A stretch of 33,104 bases of DNA from Spirochaetota bacterium (lineage in GTDB: Bacteria; Spirochaetota; Spirochaetia; ARS1246). The notes under the pieces were generated by a model, which saw only the letters and a list, made by a program, of their open reading frames with translations, was not told the DNA's origin and did not search any database. Position numbers and translations under genes: made by a program. The DNA lies in the NCBI GenBank assembly GCA_024275515.1, contig JAJRYZ010000316.1, positions 1-33,104 on the forward strand, given 5' to 3'. This document shows, one piece after another, positions 7,669-15,931 of the stretch. Numbering within the stretch: the stretch's first letter is position 1; the number at the start of each line of letters is the position of its first letter.

Positions 7669-9085
7669 GACGCCATACGCGACCGTGCTGTCGATGCTCA
7701 TCTCTTTCGCCGTCGCGAGCGTCGCCCCGGCGCAAACGTTGGCCGACCCGTCTGTCGAGTGGAGGGTCGGAATCGCCGCGTTTACCGGCGAACGCTTGCG
7801 GCGCGAAAACGGTTACCTGCTTTCAAGCATTCCGCTTCTCATTCGCGACGTTCTTTCCGGTCTCGACCACCACTATCTGGACGAAGGAGAGCGGGCGGCG
7901 AGGGCCCGGCGGGTCGTCGACTCGCGCGTTCGCGAAGCGCGTAAGCGACTCGGCGAGCTCTACGTGACCTACGACCGGCTGTTTCTTACCGACGCCGGCG
8001 CGCAGCGCGCGGCGACGGCGCAGCGGATAGACGAAGCACGGAAGGCGCTGGACGACCTCGCCGTAACAAGCCCCGAGGCGGTCGCGGTTCCCGCATCAAA
8101 GGCCGTGGTTTTCGTCGACGCTCCCGAGGGAATGCTTCTCGCGGAAGTGCGCACGGATCCGCGGAACCGGGCCGGAATCGAACGGCTCGACCTGTTGATA
8201 TACGGATCCGTCGAACAGGTCGACGAATACCTATTTGTCGAGCTTTTGGTATACGACGCCGCGCGGGAACGGCTCGACAGATACACCACCGCCGGGTCGC
8301 GGGAAACGATCAGCGAGCGGGTCGAAGAACTCGGGACGACGTTGATCTCGACGGTGTACGGGCGAGAGTGGGGCGGCATCGACATCCGTGCCGCGGAGGA
8401 ATCGAGCAGACTCCGGCTGGACGGCGACTATCTGGGAACCGGGAGCAAGCGGGTCCGTGTCGTCGCCGCGGGGCCGCACACGCTCATGGTTCGAACTCCG
8501 GGATTCGAAGACGCCGCGTATGAGTTCGAGGTACGTTCGGGCGAAACCCGGTCGGTCGCGGCGAATCCGGGTCGACGAATCGAGTCGCTGGTCGAGATCG
8601 AGTCGACACCGTCGGGAGCGACGACCTACGTCGGTTCCGTGCACCGAGGGACGACACCGCTCACCACTCAGCCGCCGCTCGAGCAGACGCAGCTCAAGCT
8701 CATACGTTCGGGGTACAACGACTATCAGTTGCCGATCGGCCCGCGCGAGACTTTCCTCGCGCCGATCGAACTCGTTCCCGACACCGTCGACGAGCAGAAC
8801 CTTATTCGTTCCCGCCGATCGCGGTTCTATCGGTCTCTTGGAATGTTTGCGCTTTCGGTTCCCCTGCCGATGTTCCTGCTCGATGTGACGAACGAACTCA
8901 CTTCGGCCTACAATCGTTCGGTGTCGGGAATCTCTTCGGTCGACACGCTCAACGTATTATGGGAGCGTAGACACGCGGCTCTGTCGGGTTACGTCGGGGG
9001 GATGTTCCTCGCCGGCGCACTGTTTATCAACTTGATTGTCGATCTTCTCGAGTACATCGACGTGGTCGGTTTATCGACAGGTTAG
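7661..9085 (+). CDS. Envelope protein with two PEGA domains and C-terminal membrane segments
   Basis: 474 residues from ATG 7661, which overlaps cheY by 8 bases and begins a signal peptide (residues 1 to about 24, ending in APAQ). A mixed helical region follows (about 28-230), rich in Arg/Glu and including an ERAARARRVVDSRVREARKR helix. Two PEGA-type beta domains come next. The first runs at about 240-305 (SSRLRLDGDYLGTGSKRVRV, then AGPHTLMVRTPGF). The second runs at about 310-365 (VEIESTPSGATTYVGSVHRG, then LKLIRSGYNDY). Two hydrophobic segments near the C-terminus (LGMFALSVPLPMFLL and GGMFLAGALFINLIV) anchor it. PEGA domains are surface- or glycan-associated modules, often found beside S-layer or lipoprotein systems. 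The C-terminal anchoring together with the signal peptide suggests the bulk is periplasmic. The specific function is unknown. Confidence 0.82.
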   Translation: MRKTPYATVLSMLISFAVASVAPAQTLADPSVEWRVGIAAFTGERLRRENGYLLSSIPLLIRDVLSGLDHHYLDEGERAARARRVVDSRVREARKRLGELYVTYDRLFLTDAGAQRAATAQRIDEARKALDDLAVTSPEAVAVPASKAVVFVDAPEGMLLAEVRTDPRNRAGIERLDLLIYGSVEQVDEYLFVELLVYDAARERLDRYTTAGSRETISERVEELGTTLISTVYGREWGGIDIRAAEESSRLRLDGDYLGTGSKRVRVVAAGPHTLMVRTPGFEDAAYEFEVRSGETRSVAANPGRRIESLVEIESTPSGATTYVGSVHRGTTPLTTQPPLEQTQLKLIRSGYNDYQLPIGPRETFLAPIELVPDTVDEQNLIRSRRSRFYRSLGMFALSVPLPMFLLDVTNELTSAYNRSVSGISSVDTLNVLWERRHAALSGYVGGMFLAGALFINLIVDLLEYIDVVGLSTG

Positions 9086-9095
9086 GGTAGAATAG

Positions 9096-9968
9096 GTGAA
9101 GAAAACGCTTTCGGAACGTATCAGGGCTCTCTTCTCGTCCTCGACGCCGTCGGACGAAACATTCGACGAGTTGGAGGATGCTCTGATCGAGGGTGACGTC
9201 GGGGTGCGATTGGCGACGGACATTGTCGAGCAGATGCGAAACGAAAAGCAGCCGCCCGGCGGAACCCGCGAAGACATCATTGAAGCGCTCAAAAAGCGAC
9301 TCCGTCCCTACGCGCGACAGGTCGAGATTACGCCGGCGCAGGCGCCCGACGCGCTCACCTTCATTCTAGTCCTCGGGGTCAACGGTGTCGGGAAAACCAC
9401 GACGATCGCGAAGCTTGTTCACCACTTCGCGGAGTCGATCGGCCGCGACCGGATACTCCTCTGCGCCGGCGATACGTTTCGGGCCGCGGCGGTGGAGCAG
9501 TTGGCAATACACGCCGAGAGACTCGGCGTGCGAATCGTCAAGCAGGAGCGCGGCGCCGATCCCGGCGCGGTCATCTACGACGCCATTGAAAGCGGAAAGT
9601 CGCGAGGTGCGCGCCTTCTTGTCGCGGACACCGCGGGCCGGATGCACAATAAAGCCGATCTCGTCGCCGAGCTGTCGAAAATCGATAGGATCGTACGTTC
9701 CAAAATCGACGAGTCCGTCTATCACCGGATGTTGGTTGTCGACGCGACTACCGGGCAGAACGGGTTGCGCCAGGCGGAGGTTTTTCATGAGGCGATCGGG
9801 ATTGATTCGATTTTTCTTGCCAAGTGCGACAGCTCGGGCAAGGGCGGAATCGCGCTCGCCATCTCGCAACAGCTCGAGATTCCCGTTTCTTTCATCGGCA
9901 CCGGCGAGGCGTACGACGCGATCGAGCGGTTTGTTCCCGAGACCTATCTCGCGGGTTTGATCGGATGA
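9096..9968 (+). CDS. ftsY: Signal recognition particle receptor FtsY
   Basis: 290 residues from GTG 9096. This is a short FtsY without a long acidic A domain. The N domain (about 1-85) has FDELEDALIEGDVGVRLATDIV, typical of SRP GTPases. The G domain shows GVNGVGKTT (94-102), the insertion-box region DTFRAAAVEQL, DTAGRMHNKADLVAEL and the closing AKCDSSGKGG. The last stands in place of the usual TKxD and is a mild variation at the guanine-specificity loop. FtsY docks ribosome-nascent chain complexes bound by SRP to the membrane translocon. A GGG at about 9085 acts as a weak ribosome site. The stop overlaps the next ATG (ATGA, 9965-9968), so it belongs to the same operon as cheY and the Lol genes. 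Confidence 0.95.
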   Translation: MKKTLSERIRALFSSSTPSDETFDELEDALIEGDVGVRLATDIVEQMRNEKQPPGGTREDIIEALKKRLRPYARQVEITPAQAPDALTFILVLGVNGVGKTTTIAKLVHHFAESIGRDRILLCAGDTFRAAAVEQLAIHAERLGVRIVKQERGADPGAVIYDAIESGKSRGARLLVADTAGRMHNKADLVAELSKIDRIVRSKIDESVYHRMLVVDATTGQNGLRQAEVFHEAIGIDSIFLAKCDSSGKGGIALAISQQLEIPVSFIGTGEAYDAIERFVPETYLAGLIG

Positions 9969-11020
9969 GTCTCCCGCGCCCCTCGCCGGCTTCTCTATTA
10001 CCTATTCTGTGGGTTGCGGCGGGAGCTCTGTTGTCGGCCGCACCTGCGTCGGCCGAGCGCTATTTCGGTTCAAACGCCGGCGGAATGCGCCTCGATGCGA
10101 TACGGCGCGCCGACGTCGATCGATATGAGTATGTGCTTGTTGTCGAAACGGTCGGCGGGGTCGAGGTCGAGCGCCTCGTTCACGACGGCGAGGAGATCCG
10201 ACGGCGCGAGATATCAAGCGCCGACGGCCGCCGGGTGATGTCGGAATACCGAGGCGATCGGCTCGTTTTCGAAGAGATCTGGGAGAACGGGCGAAAGACC
10301 GAGGAGGTCGACTACGCGGAAGAGGCGGTATCGGAACGAAGAGTATATACCTATCGGAACAATCGCCTCGCTGCAATCACCAGCTATGACGCGGAGGGGA
10401 CTGTCGTCAAAAGCGTCACCTATGATCGCACACTCGACGGAAGGGCGTATCGGTCGGTGCATCGCGAGGGAGAGAGCACGCGAACGAATCTGTATCGATT
10501 CGACGGCGATCGGCTCTATCAGACCTGGCTGGGATCGGAGGATGTCGGCACGCTCTACAGCTATTCCGGTGGAACGGTCCTTGGTGTTGAGCGTTGGGCG
10601 GGCGACCGGTTGGAGCGCATCGAGCGGGTCGAAGTCGATTCCGAAGGAACTCTGCGGACAATAGAAGACTTTTCGACGGGGAAAACGATCGTGCAGCGTC
10701 TCGACCGGTCCGGCAGAGTTTTGGAAGAAACGGTCGAAATAGACGGGAGTCGCGTCGAACGGACGGTCTTTCGTTACTCCGGTGGACTGCTGGTCGAGAA
10801 ATTGATACTGTCGGGCGCCTCGAGCAATCGCGTCGTTTATGAGTACGACGAGAATGAGGCGCTCGTGCGAAAGGTGCACTACCGGAACTCGATACTCACC
10901 AAAACGACCGTGTGGACCGCCGAAAACGAACGCTACGAGGAAATCTACCGTGACGGCTCTCCGGTGCTCAGGGTGTATTTCGAGAACGATCGGAAGATCC
11001 GCGAGGATGTGATCGAATGA
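9965..11020 (+). CDS. Secreted YD/MORN-like repeat protein encoded next to lolCDE
   Basis: 351 residues from ATG 9965, which overlaps the ftsY stop. A signal peptide covers residues 1 to about 30 (ending in AAPASA). The rest is a regular series of short beta-hairpin units of about 20-22 residues with the sense 'x-Y-x-G-(D/N)-R-L-x-x-x-x-x-(Y/W)'. Examples are SEYRGDRLVFEEIWENGR, YTYRNNRLAAITSYDAEG, YRFDGDRLYQTWLGSED, FRYSGGLLVEKLIL and YEYDENEALVRKVHY. This pattern resembles MORN-2/YD-type repeats of periplasmic or surface proteins. The ATGA overlap with the following lolC permease (11017-11020) places it in the lipoprotein-transport operon. A role in handling or receiving lipoproteins in the periplasm is possible but purely inferred. 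There is no lipobox, so it is unlikely to be a lipoprotein itself. Confidence 0.78.
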   Translation: MSLPRPSPASLLPILWVAAGALLSAAPASAERYFGSNAGGMRLDAIRRADVDRYEYVLVVETVGGVEVERLVHDGEEIRRREISSADGRRVMSEYRGDRLVFEEIWENGRKTEEVDYAEEAVSERRVYTYRNNRLAAITSYDAEGTVVKSVTYDRTLDGRAYRSVHREGESTRTNLYRFDGDRLYQTWLGSEDVGTLYSYSGGTVLGVERWAGDRLERIERVEVDSEGTLRTIEDFSTGKTIVQRLDRSGRVLEETVEIDGSRVERTVFRYSGGLLVEKLILSGASSNRVVYEYDENEALVRKVHYRNSILTKTTVWTAENERYEEIYRDGSPVLRVYFENDRKIREDVIE

Positions 11021-12318
11021 CTTCGTATCGGCTTCGTGACCTTCGGTGGACTCTGTTCGTCGCGAGGCGGTTCCTCCGGAACCGGCGGATGACCGGAAGC
11101 GCGCTACCCGCCGCGCTTTCGATTGCGGGTCTCGGCGCCGGAGTCATGGCGATTGTCGTCGTGCTTTCGGTCATGAACGGATTCCAGATGGGTTTTATCG
11201 AGGACATACTCGCTATCCGCTCGTATCATATCCGCATCGACTCGCCGCGCCCGCTGGCTTCGGAAAAACTGGCGAAACTGCGTGCACTACGGAACGTCGC
11301 CGCGGTCACGCCGTTTCGGGAAGTGCAGACTCTCGCCGCCGGCGGGTTCTCCGAGTATGAACCGGTCACGCTTCGCGGAATCGCCGACCCCCGGGAGACG
11401 GGCGACATCGATTTTCTCAACCAGCTGGACTTCGAGTCCGGCGTCTTTTCGATGGACGGTCCGAGGGTCGTTATGGGGGTCGAGCTCGCCGACGCGCTTG
11501 GGGTCGTGGCCGGGGGTGCGGTCAGGGCGGTGTCGCTTACGAGTTCCGCCGGAAGCGCGGTTCTCACGGCGACCGTCGACCTCATCGTCGCCGGCGTATT
11601 CAGAAGCGGGTATTATGAAATCGATTCGACGATGGCGTTCTGCTCGCTGGAGACCGTCGAGCGCATATCGCCGGGGGGCGCCGGCGTGCGGTACGGCGTC
11701 AAGCTGGACCACAGGTATCGAGACCGCGAGGCGTTGGCGCGCATCGGGGAGCTTCTCGACGATCCGGCGATCACATTGACGAGTTGGCGTGAGTACAATC
11801 GGGCTTTCTTCGGAGCGCTCCGCACCGAGAAACTCGTCATGGAGCTTCTGCTCGGTCTGATCTTTGTTGTTGTCGCTTTCAACATTCATCATTCACTGTC
11901 GCGCAGCGTCGTGGAACGTAGGGAGGAAATCGCCGTACTCAAAGCGCTCGGGGGAACTCCGCGCGCGATTCAAGCCGTCTTCGTTCTGCAGGGAGCGCTG
12001 ATTGGCGGCGTCGGGGCCGCCGCGGGGGCATCCGTCGGTCTCGCGATCGTCTCGCGGATCGACGGTTTTTTCGATGTTCTCGAGGGTTTGACCAACGTCG
12101 TGCTGCGCGTGGTGTCTGTGTTTTTTTCGGTCGACAACGACGCGATCTCGTTTTTCTCGCCCGCTTTTTTCTATCTTCGCAGCGTGCCGGTTCGCGTTCT
12201 CTACCCGGAGGTCTTTCTCGCCGTATCGGCCGCGTTGCTTTCGGCTTTCCTCGCCGCCGCGATCGCCGGTCGGAGACTGAGTCGGATACATCCGCAGCAG
12301 GTGCTGCGGTATGAGTAG
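11017..12318 (+). CDS. lolC: Lipoprotein-releasing ABC transporter permease (LolC/LolE type)
   Basis: 433 residues. The N-terminal FVARRFLRNRRMTGSALPAALSIAGLG and the membrane segment ending in SVMNGFQMGF are typical of LolC/LolE. A periplasmic domain of about 200 residues follows. Three further membrane spans follow (about 268-290, 320-345 and 390-415) with the FtsX-type motif VVERREEIAVLKALGGTPRAI in the cytoplasmic coupling loop. It ends with IHPQQVLRYE. With LolD and the second permease it extracts outer-membrane lipoproteins from the inner membrane. The gene overlaps its neighbours by 4 bases (upstream) and 8 bases (lolD), which supports coupled synthesis. Which of the two permeases corresponds to LolC or LolE is set only by gene order. 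Confidence 0.9.
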   Translation: MTSYRLRDLRWTLFVARRFLRNRRMTGSALPAALSIAGLGAGVMAIVVVLSVMNGFQMGFIEDILAIRSYHIRIDSPRPLASEKLAKLRALRNVAAVTPFREVQTLAAGGFSEYEPVTLRGIADPRETGDIDFLNQLDFESGVFSMDGPRVVMGVELADALGVVAGGAVRAVSLTSSAGSAVLTATVDLIVAGVFRSGYYEIDSTMAFCSLETVERISPGGAGVRYGVKLDHRYRDREALARIGELLDDPAITLTSWREYNRAFFGALRTEKLVMELLLGLIFVVVAFNIHHSLSRSVVERREEIAVLKALGGTPRAIQAVFVLQGALIGGVGAAAGASVGLAIVSRIDGFFDVLEGLTNVVLRVVSVFFSVDNDAISFFSPAFFYLRSVPVRVLYPEVFLAVSAALLSAFLAAAIAGRRLSRIHPQQVLRYE

Positions 12319-12991
12319 CTGTGCGGCGCGTCTCATCGGTGTCACGAAACGGTACGCCAGCGGTCCGGAGATCATCACGGTTCTCGATCGACTCGATCTG
12401 ACCGTGTCGGCGGGCGAAAGCGTTGCCGTGACCGGACCGAGCGGGTCGGGAAAAACAACGCTCCTCAACATCATCGGTGGTCTCGAGGCACCCGATTCGG
12501 GTTCGACGGTGGTGGCGGGAATAGATCTGGCTTCCCTTGACGAGGATCGGCGCGCCGAACTACGCGGACGCCACGTGGGATTTGTGTTTCAGTTCCATTA
12601 CCTTTTGCGCGATTTTACCGCCGAAGAGAACGTGATGCTGCCGGCCTATATGCAGGGTATTTCGCGCCGACGCGCCGCCGAACGAGCCAGGCGTCTTCTC
12701 GCCAAGGTGGGACTTGACGATCGGCGGGGTCACTATCCGCATCAGCTTTCCGGGGGTGAACGGCAACGGGTCGCGCTCGCACGGGCGTTGATCAACGACC
12801 CGTCGATACTGCTCGCGGATGAACCCACCGGCAACCTCGATCCGGAGCACTCGCTCGAGGTGGAGGATCTGATCTTTGCGATGTCCGAGGACCTCGGTAA
12901 GAGCCTGATCGTGGCTTCACACGATTTGCGAATCGCCGACCGCGCCGATCGTCATCTGGTGCTTCGCAACGGCGAGCTGGAGCAGACATGA
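12311..12991 (+). CDS. lolD: Lipoprotein-releasing ABC transporter ATPase LolD
   Basis: 226 residues. All ABC signatures are present: Walker A GPSGSGKTT (42-50), the Q-loop FQFHYLLRDFTAEENVMLP, the signature LSGGERQRVALARAL, Walker B ILLADEPTGNLD and the H-loop SHD near residue 200. The Q-loop region with HYLLRDFTAEENVMLP is diagnostic of LolD/MacB-type ATPases. It powers lipoprotein release by the two flanking permeases. It starts at ATG 12311, overlapping lolC by 8 bases, and overlaps the next permease by 4 (ATGA). Confidence 0.95.
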   Translation: MSSCAARLIGVTKRYASGPEIITVLDRLDLTVSAGESVAVTGPSGSGKTTLLNIIGGLEAPDSGSTVVAGIDLASLDEDRRAELRGRHVGFVFQFHYLLRDFTAEENVMLPAYMQGISRRRAAERARRLLAKVGLDDRRGHYPHQLSGGERQRVALARALINDPSILLADEPTGNLDPEHSLEVEDLIFAMSEDLGKSLIVASHDLRIADRADRHLVLRNGELEQT

Positions 12992-14250
12992 ACCGCGCCT
13001 ACCTGTTTTACGTGATGCGCTTCATTTCGCGCAGCGGCACGGGGAGGGGCGGGCGCAGGATTCGCTCGGCGATTCTGGCCGTTGCGCTGTCGCTTGTCCC
13101 GCTTGTGGCGGTCGTCGAAGTCTCCGGCGGCATGGTCGAGGGCATCACGTCGCGATTCCTTGAAATCGGCTCTTTTCACCTGCAGGTCATCTTCCTGGCG
13201 GACTTCACATCCTCCGAAATCGAGCACGTCGTCGACCGGATCTCCGCCTTCGATTTCGTCGAACGCGCTTTCCGCATGTCCGTCGGGATCGGACTGGCAT
13301 ACGCGGGCAACGAGCGCTACGGCGTATCGATCCGCGGGTACGAGGATCGGCTGATCGAGTCGGATCCCGGATTCGTTCGTTATCTGTCCATCGAGGGCGA
13401 ACCTCCCGAAGGCGACGCAATTGCGCTGAGCGCCGGCGTAAGCGCGGAGATGGGGGTGGGAATAGGCGATTCGGTGGGATTGATCGTGGCCCGGACTCTG
13501 CCCAGCGGTCGATTCCTGCTCAAACAGCATCGTGCGGTCGTGTCGGCGGTGTATTCGACCGGATATGCGGATCTGGACGGACAATCGGTAATCGTACCTT
13601 TCGACACCGCCGTCTCGCTTTTCCCCGACGCGGGGGCACGACGGATCGGGATCAAGATCTCCGATCCCTTCGGCGGAATCGACGCGGCGCTGTCGGCTAT
13701 TCAGACGATCCTGCCGATCGGCGCGTACGTCTACAGCTGGCGCGAGCTGGAGCGGGGGATGTACGCGACTTTCCGCACCACTCGTTCGCTTCTGATCATC
13801 GTGATGGCGGTCATCGTCTGCGTGGCGGGCATCACGATATCGAGCAGTCTGTTCATCCTTGTAGCCGAGCGGGAGACCGAGATCGCTCTGCTCCGAAGCG
13901 TCGGGGCGACGTCGCGCGGTATGCGACACGCCTTTCTCCTTCTCGGTTTTTTTGCCGGCGCCATCGGTGCGTTTCTCGGCGTGTCCGGTGGGCTCCTCGT
14001 GTCGTTGCGAATCAACGAGCTATTTACCGTCATCGAGCGGGTGGTGAGCCTGCTCTCGGCCGGAATCGGCGGCCCGCAGGTGCGGATTCTCAATCCCGCC
14101 TACTATCTGGAGAGGATTCCCGTCGAACCGGATTTTGGCGAACTGCTCGTCATCGTCGCCGCGTCGGTCGCGCTCGCTACGCTGTCCGCGTGGTTGCCGG
14201 CCGGACGCGCGGGGGCGATCGTTCCCGCGCGATCGTTGCACAGACACTGA
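12988..14250 (+). CDS. lolE: Lipoprotein-releasing ABC transporter permease, second subunit
   Basis: 420 residues from the ATG overlapping lolD. The N-terminus YFVMRFISRS-like sequence (FYVMRFISRSGTGRGGRRIR) and first membrane span (about 30-50) lead into a periplasmic domain. The remaining spans (about 265-290, 310-340 and 385-405) frame the FtsX-type coupling loop AERETEIALLRSVGATSRGMRHAFLL. The permease-ATPase-permease order is the same as E. coli lolCDE. The protein ends at 14250, after which 116 bases lead to mcsA, so the Lol operon probably ends here. A G+C-rich stretch followed by seven T residues (about 14312-14338) could act as a weak terminator, but its stem is poor. Confidence 0.9.
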   Translation: MNRAYLFYVMRFISRSGTGRGGRRIRSAILAVALSLVPLVAVVEVSGGMVEGITSRFLEIGSFHLQVIFLADFTSSEIEHVVDRISAFDFVERAFRMSVGIGLAYAGNERYGVSIRGYEDRLIESDPGFVRYLSIEGEPPEGDAIALSAGVSAEMGVGIGDSVGLIVARTLPSGRFLLKQHRAVVSAVYSTGYADLDGQSVIVPFDTAVSLFPDAGARRIGIKISDPFGGIDAALSAIQTILPIGAYVYSWRELERGMYATFRTTRSLLIIVMAVIVCVAGITISSSLFILVAERETEIALLRSVGATSRGMRHAFLLLGFFAGAIGAFLGVSGGLLVSLRINELFTVIERVVSLLSAGIGGPQVRILNPAYYLERIPVEPDFGELLVIVAASVALATLSAWLPAGRAGAIVPARSLHRH

Positions 14251-14328
14251 CCGTGCACTCTCGCGTGTTCGATCGATGCGTTGCAGGCGTCCATTCTCCC
14301 GTACGAGGGGCCGTCGGCGCTGCGGCTA

Positions 14329-14357
14329 TTGTTTTTTTGCATTCCGCCGGATACGAT
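14329..14357 (+). promoter_or_regulatory. Candidate promoter of the mcsA operon
   Basis: TTGTTT (14329-14334), 17-base spacer, TACGAT (14352-14357). Both boxes are partial matches. The expected transcription start (about 14364) is only a few bases before the GTG at 14367, and the -10 lies inside a perfect palindrome, an ideal position for a repressor. Confidence 0.45.
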
Positions 14358-14364
14358 ATCCGGC
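14346..14364. promoter_or_regulatory. Palindromic putative operator, GCCGGATA-CGA-TATCCGGC
   Basis: Perfect 8-base inverted repeat with a 3-base centre, ending 2 bases before the mcsA GTG and covering the proposed -10. It is neither the CIRCE element (HrcA) nor the CtsR heptad repeat. No ctsR gene is present in this operon, so a different heat-shock or stress regulator may bind here. Confidence 0.5.
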
Positions 14365-14366
14365 AG

Positions 14367-14864
14367 GTGAAGTGTGAAGTCTGCAAGCTGAGAGAATCGG
14401 CCATTCATGTTCAGCAAATCATCGGCGATGAGAAGGTGGACATGTATCTCTGTGAAGTGTGCGCCGCTGAAAAAGGGATTTCGAAGCAGGCGGACGCGAT
14501 AGAGCTTTCACTGTCTCAGCTCTTGACGGGATTGTTCTCCGCCGGGAGCGAGACGGCCGGCGACCGCGAGGTGTGCCCGAATTGCGGGACGGGCATCGAC
14601 GTCATCCGAAAAGAAGGTCGACTTGGTTGTCCCGAGTGTTACGGAAGCTTCACGTCCGAAATCCGGGCTTTCCAAAAAAAACTCTCGGGATCGATTCGAC
14701 ACGTAGGGAAGCTGCCCAAGAAGCTGCGGGCGTACAAGGAACTCATCATCGACCGGCACGAACTCAAATCGAGGCTCGATGAGGCGGTGCAGAACGAAGA
14801 CTACGAACGCGCCGCCGTGCTGCGGGACCAGATCAGGGAGATCGAGAGACGGAGCGAGCTGTGA
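14367..14864 (+). CDS. mcsA: McsA, zinc-finger partner of McsB/ClpC
   Basis: 165 residues from GTG 14367, chosen because the known family begins MxCxxC and here the sequence reads VKCEVCKLRESAIHVQQI. Four CxxC pairs follow the family pattern: CEVC, then CEVC (in YLCEVCAAEKG), CPNCG and CPECY. These bind zinc. The C-terminus carries a UVR-type motif (LKSRLDEAVQNEDYERAAVLRDQIREIE) similar to that in ClpC. McsA activates the arginine kinase McsB and helps deliver clients to ClpCP. A longer open frame back to 14190 lacks homology and is rejected. The stop overlaps the mcsB start (GTGA). Confidence 0.92.
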   Translation: MKCEVCKLRESAIHVQQIIGDEKVDMYLCEVCAAEKGISKQADAIELSLSQLLTGLFSAGSETAGDREVCPNCGTGIDVIRKEGRLGCPECYGSFTSEIRAFQKKLSGSIRHVGKLPKKLRAYKELIIDRHELKSRLDEAVQNEDYERAAVLRDQIREIERRSEL

Positions 14865-15931
14865 TTCGCTTTGACACGGTTGCCGGAACTCAAGGGTGGT
14901 TTCAGGAGTCGGGTCGTGACTACGACGTGGTGTTGTCGAGTCGCGTGCGGTTATCGCGAAACCTCGCCGGACACGCCTTTCCGCACCTTCTCAAAAGCGA
15001 TGAAGAACAGGAGATTCAGTCGGACATTCTCTCCGCCTATGCGTCTCTCGGTTTCGAGACGGCTCTCATCGGCGATCTGCCGACCTTGGAACGTCGAATG
15101 CTCCTCGAACGCAACTATATTTCGAGGGACTACTCTCTTCAGACGCATAAGGCGTGCGTGCTCAGCGCCGACCGTCACATGGCCGCCACGGTGAACGAAA
15201 TCGACCATTCGAGATTGGCGGTGTTCCACGGGGGGCGAAGCTTCGAACGGTGCTGGGAAGAGGCCGACGTCGTCGATTCCGAGCTGGAAAAAAGCCTTGA
15301 CTACGCCGCCTCGCTCGAGTGGGGGTATTTGAACGCCGAAGTGCTCAACTCCGGGACCGGTATGCGCAGCTCGGTCATGCTTCACGTACCCGGTCTCGTG
15401 GAGACCGGGCTTATAGAAAAGGCGCTCAAAGCGGTCGTCCAGGTCGGAATGGTCGTCAAGGGTTTTTTCGGGGACGACGAAGGGTCGCTCGGCCAGATGT
15501 ATCAGATTTCGAATCAGCTGACGTTCGGTTTCGGCGAACACGACTTGATCGAAAAACTTGATGCAATCACGCAACAGTTGGTACATTATGAAAGGAAGGC
15601 ACGCGACGAGTTGATGGAGCAGACGCGGAGCGATGTCGAGGACAGGGTTCTGCGGGCTCTGGGCATTCTGCGCTTTTGCAGGAAGCTTCCCGCGCGCGAG
15701 GCGGTGGAACATCTTTCGTCGATTCGACTGGGGGCTGCGCTCGGAATCGTGCAGGCGCCTTTGGAGCGAATCACGGCACTCTTGTTTCTGACACAAAAGG
15801 CACACGTACAATACGTCGTCGACGATGTGGAGGAAAGCGCCGATACTAATCTCATAGATTACACGCGGGCGCGAATTGTAAGGGATGCTCTATTGCGAGA
15901 GGACGTAAATTGGGAGGATTTGCATGTTTAA
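14861..15931 (+). CDS. mcsB: McsB-type protein arginine kinase homologue with altered active site
   Basis: 356 residues from GTG 14861. The overall fit to Bacillus McsB is good from end to end: LSSRVRLSRN (phosphate-binding arginines R28/R30/R33), HVPGLVETGLIEKAL, GQMYQISNQLTFG and RLGAALGIVQ. McsB phosphorylates arginines and marks proteins for ClpCP. By alignment from memory, several residues regarded as catalytic are changed. The NEEDH motif reads NEIDH (Ile114). The reactive-cysteine loop TSCPTNVGTG reads NAEVLNSGTG (Glu160 in place of Cys). The RGxxGE loop reads KGFFGDD (Lys200, Asp205). Either this is a diverged kinase or a scaffold that has lost activity. It lies between mcsA and clpC and overlaps both, so the operon function is retained. 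Confidence 0.9.
   Translation: MIRFDTVAGTQGWFQESGRDYDVVLSSRVRLSRNLAGHAFPHLLKSDEEQEIQSDILSAYASLGFETALIGDLPTLERRMLLERNYISRDYSLQTHKACVLSADRHMAATVNEIDHSRLAVFHGGRSFERCWEEADVVDSELEKSLDYAASLEWGYLNAEVLNSGTGMRSSVMLHVPGLVETGLIEKALKAVVQVGMVVKGFFGDDEGSLGQMYQISNQLTFGFGEHDLIEKLDAITQQLVHYERKARDELMEQTRSDVEDRVLRALGILRFCRKLPAREAVEHLSSIRLGAALGIVQAPLERITALLFLTQKAHVQYVVDDVEESADTNLIDYTRARIVRDALLREDVNWEDLHV

Noticed and set aside
14312-14338. Intrinsic terminator after lolE
   Set aside because: Seven T follow a GC-rich segment, but only about four base pairs can form; left as a remark in the lolE entry.
14190-14366. Longer N-terminus for mcsA
   Set aside because: The extension overlaps lolE, has no homology, and the family begins at MxCxxC.
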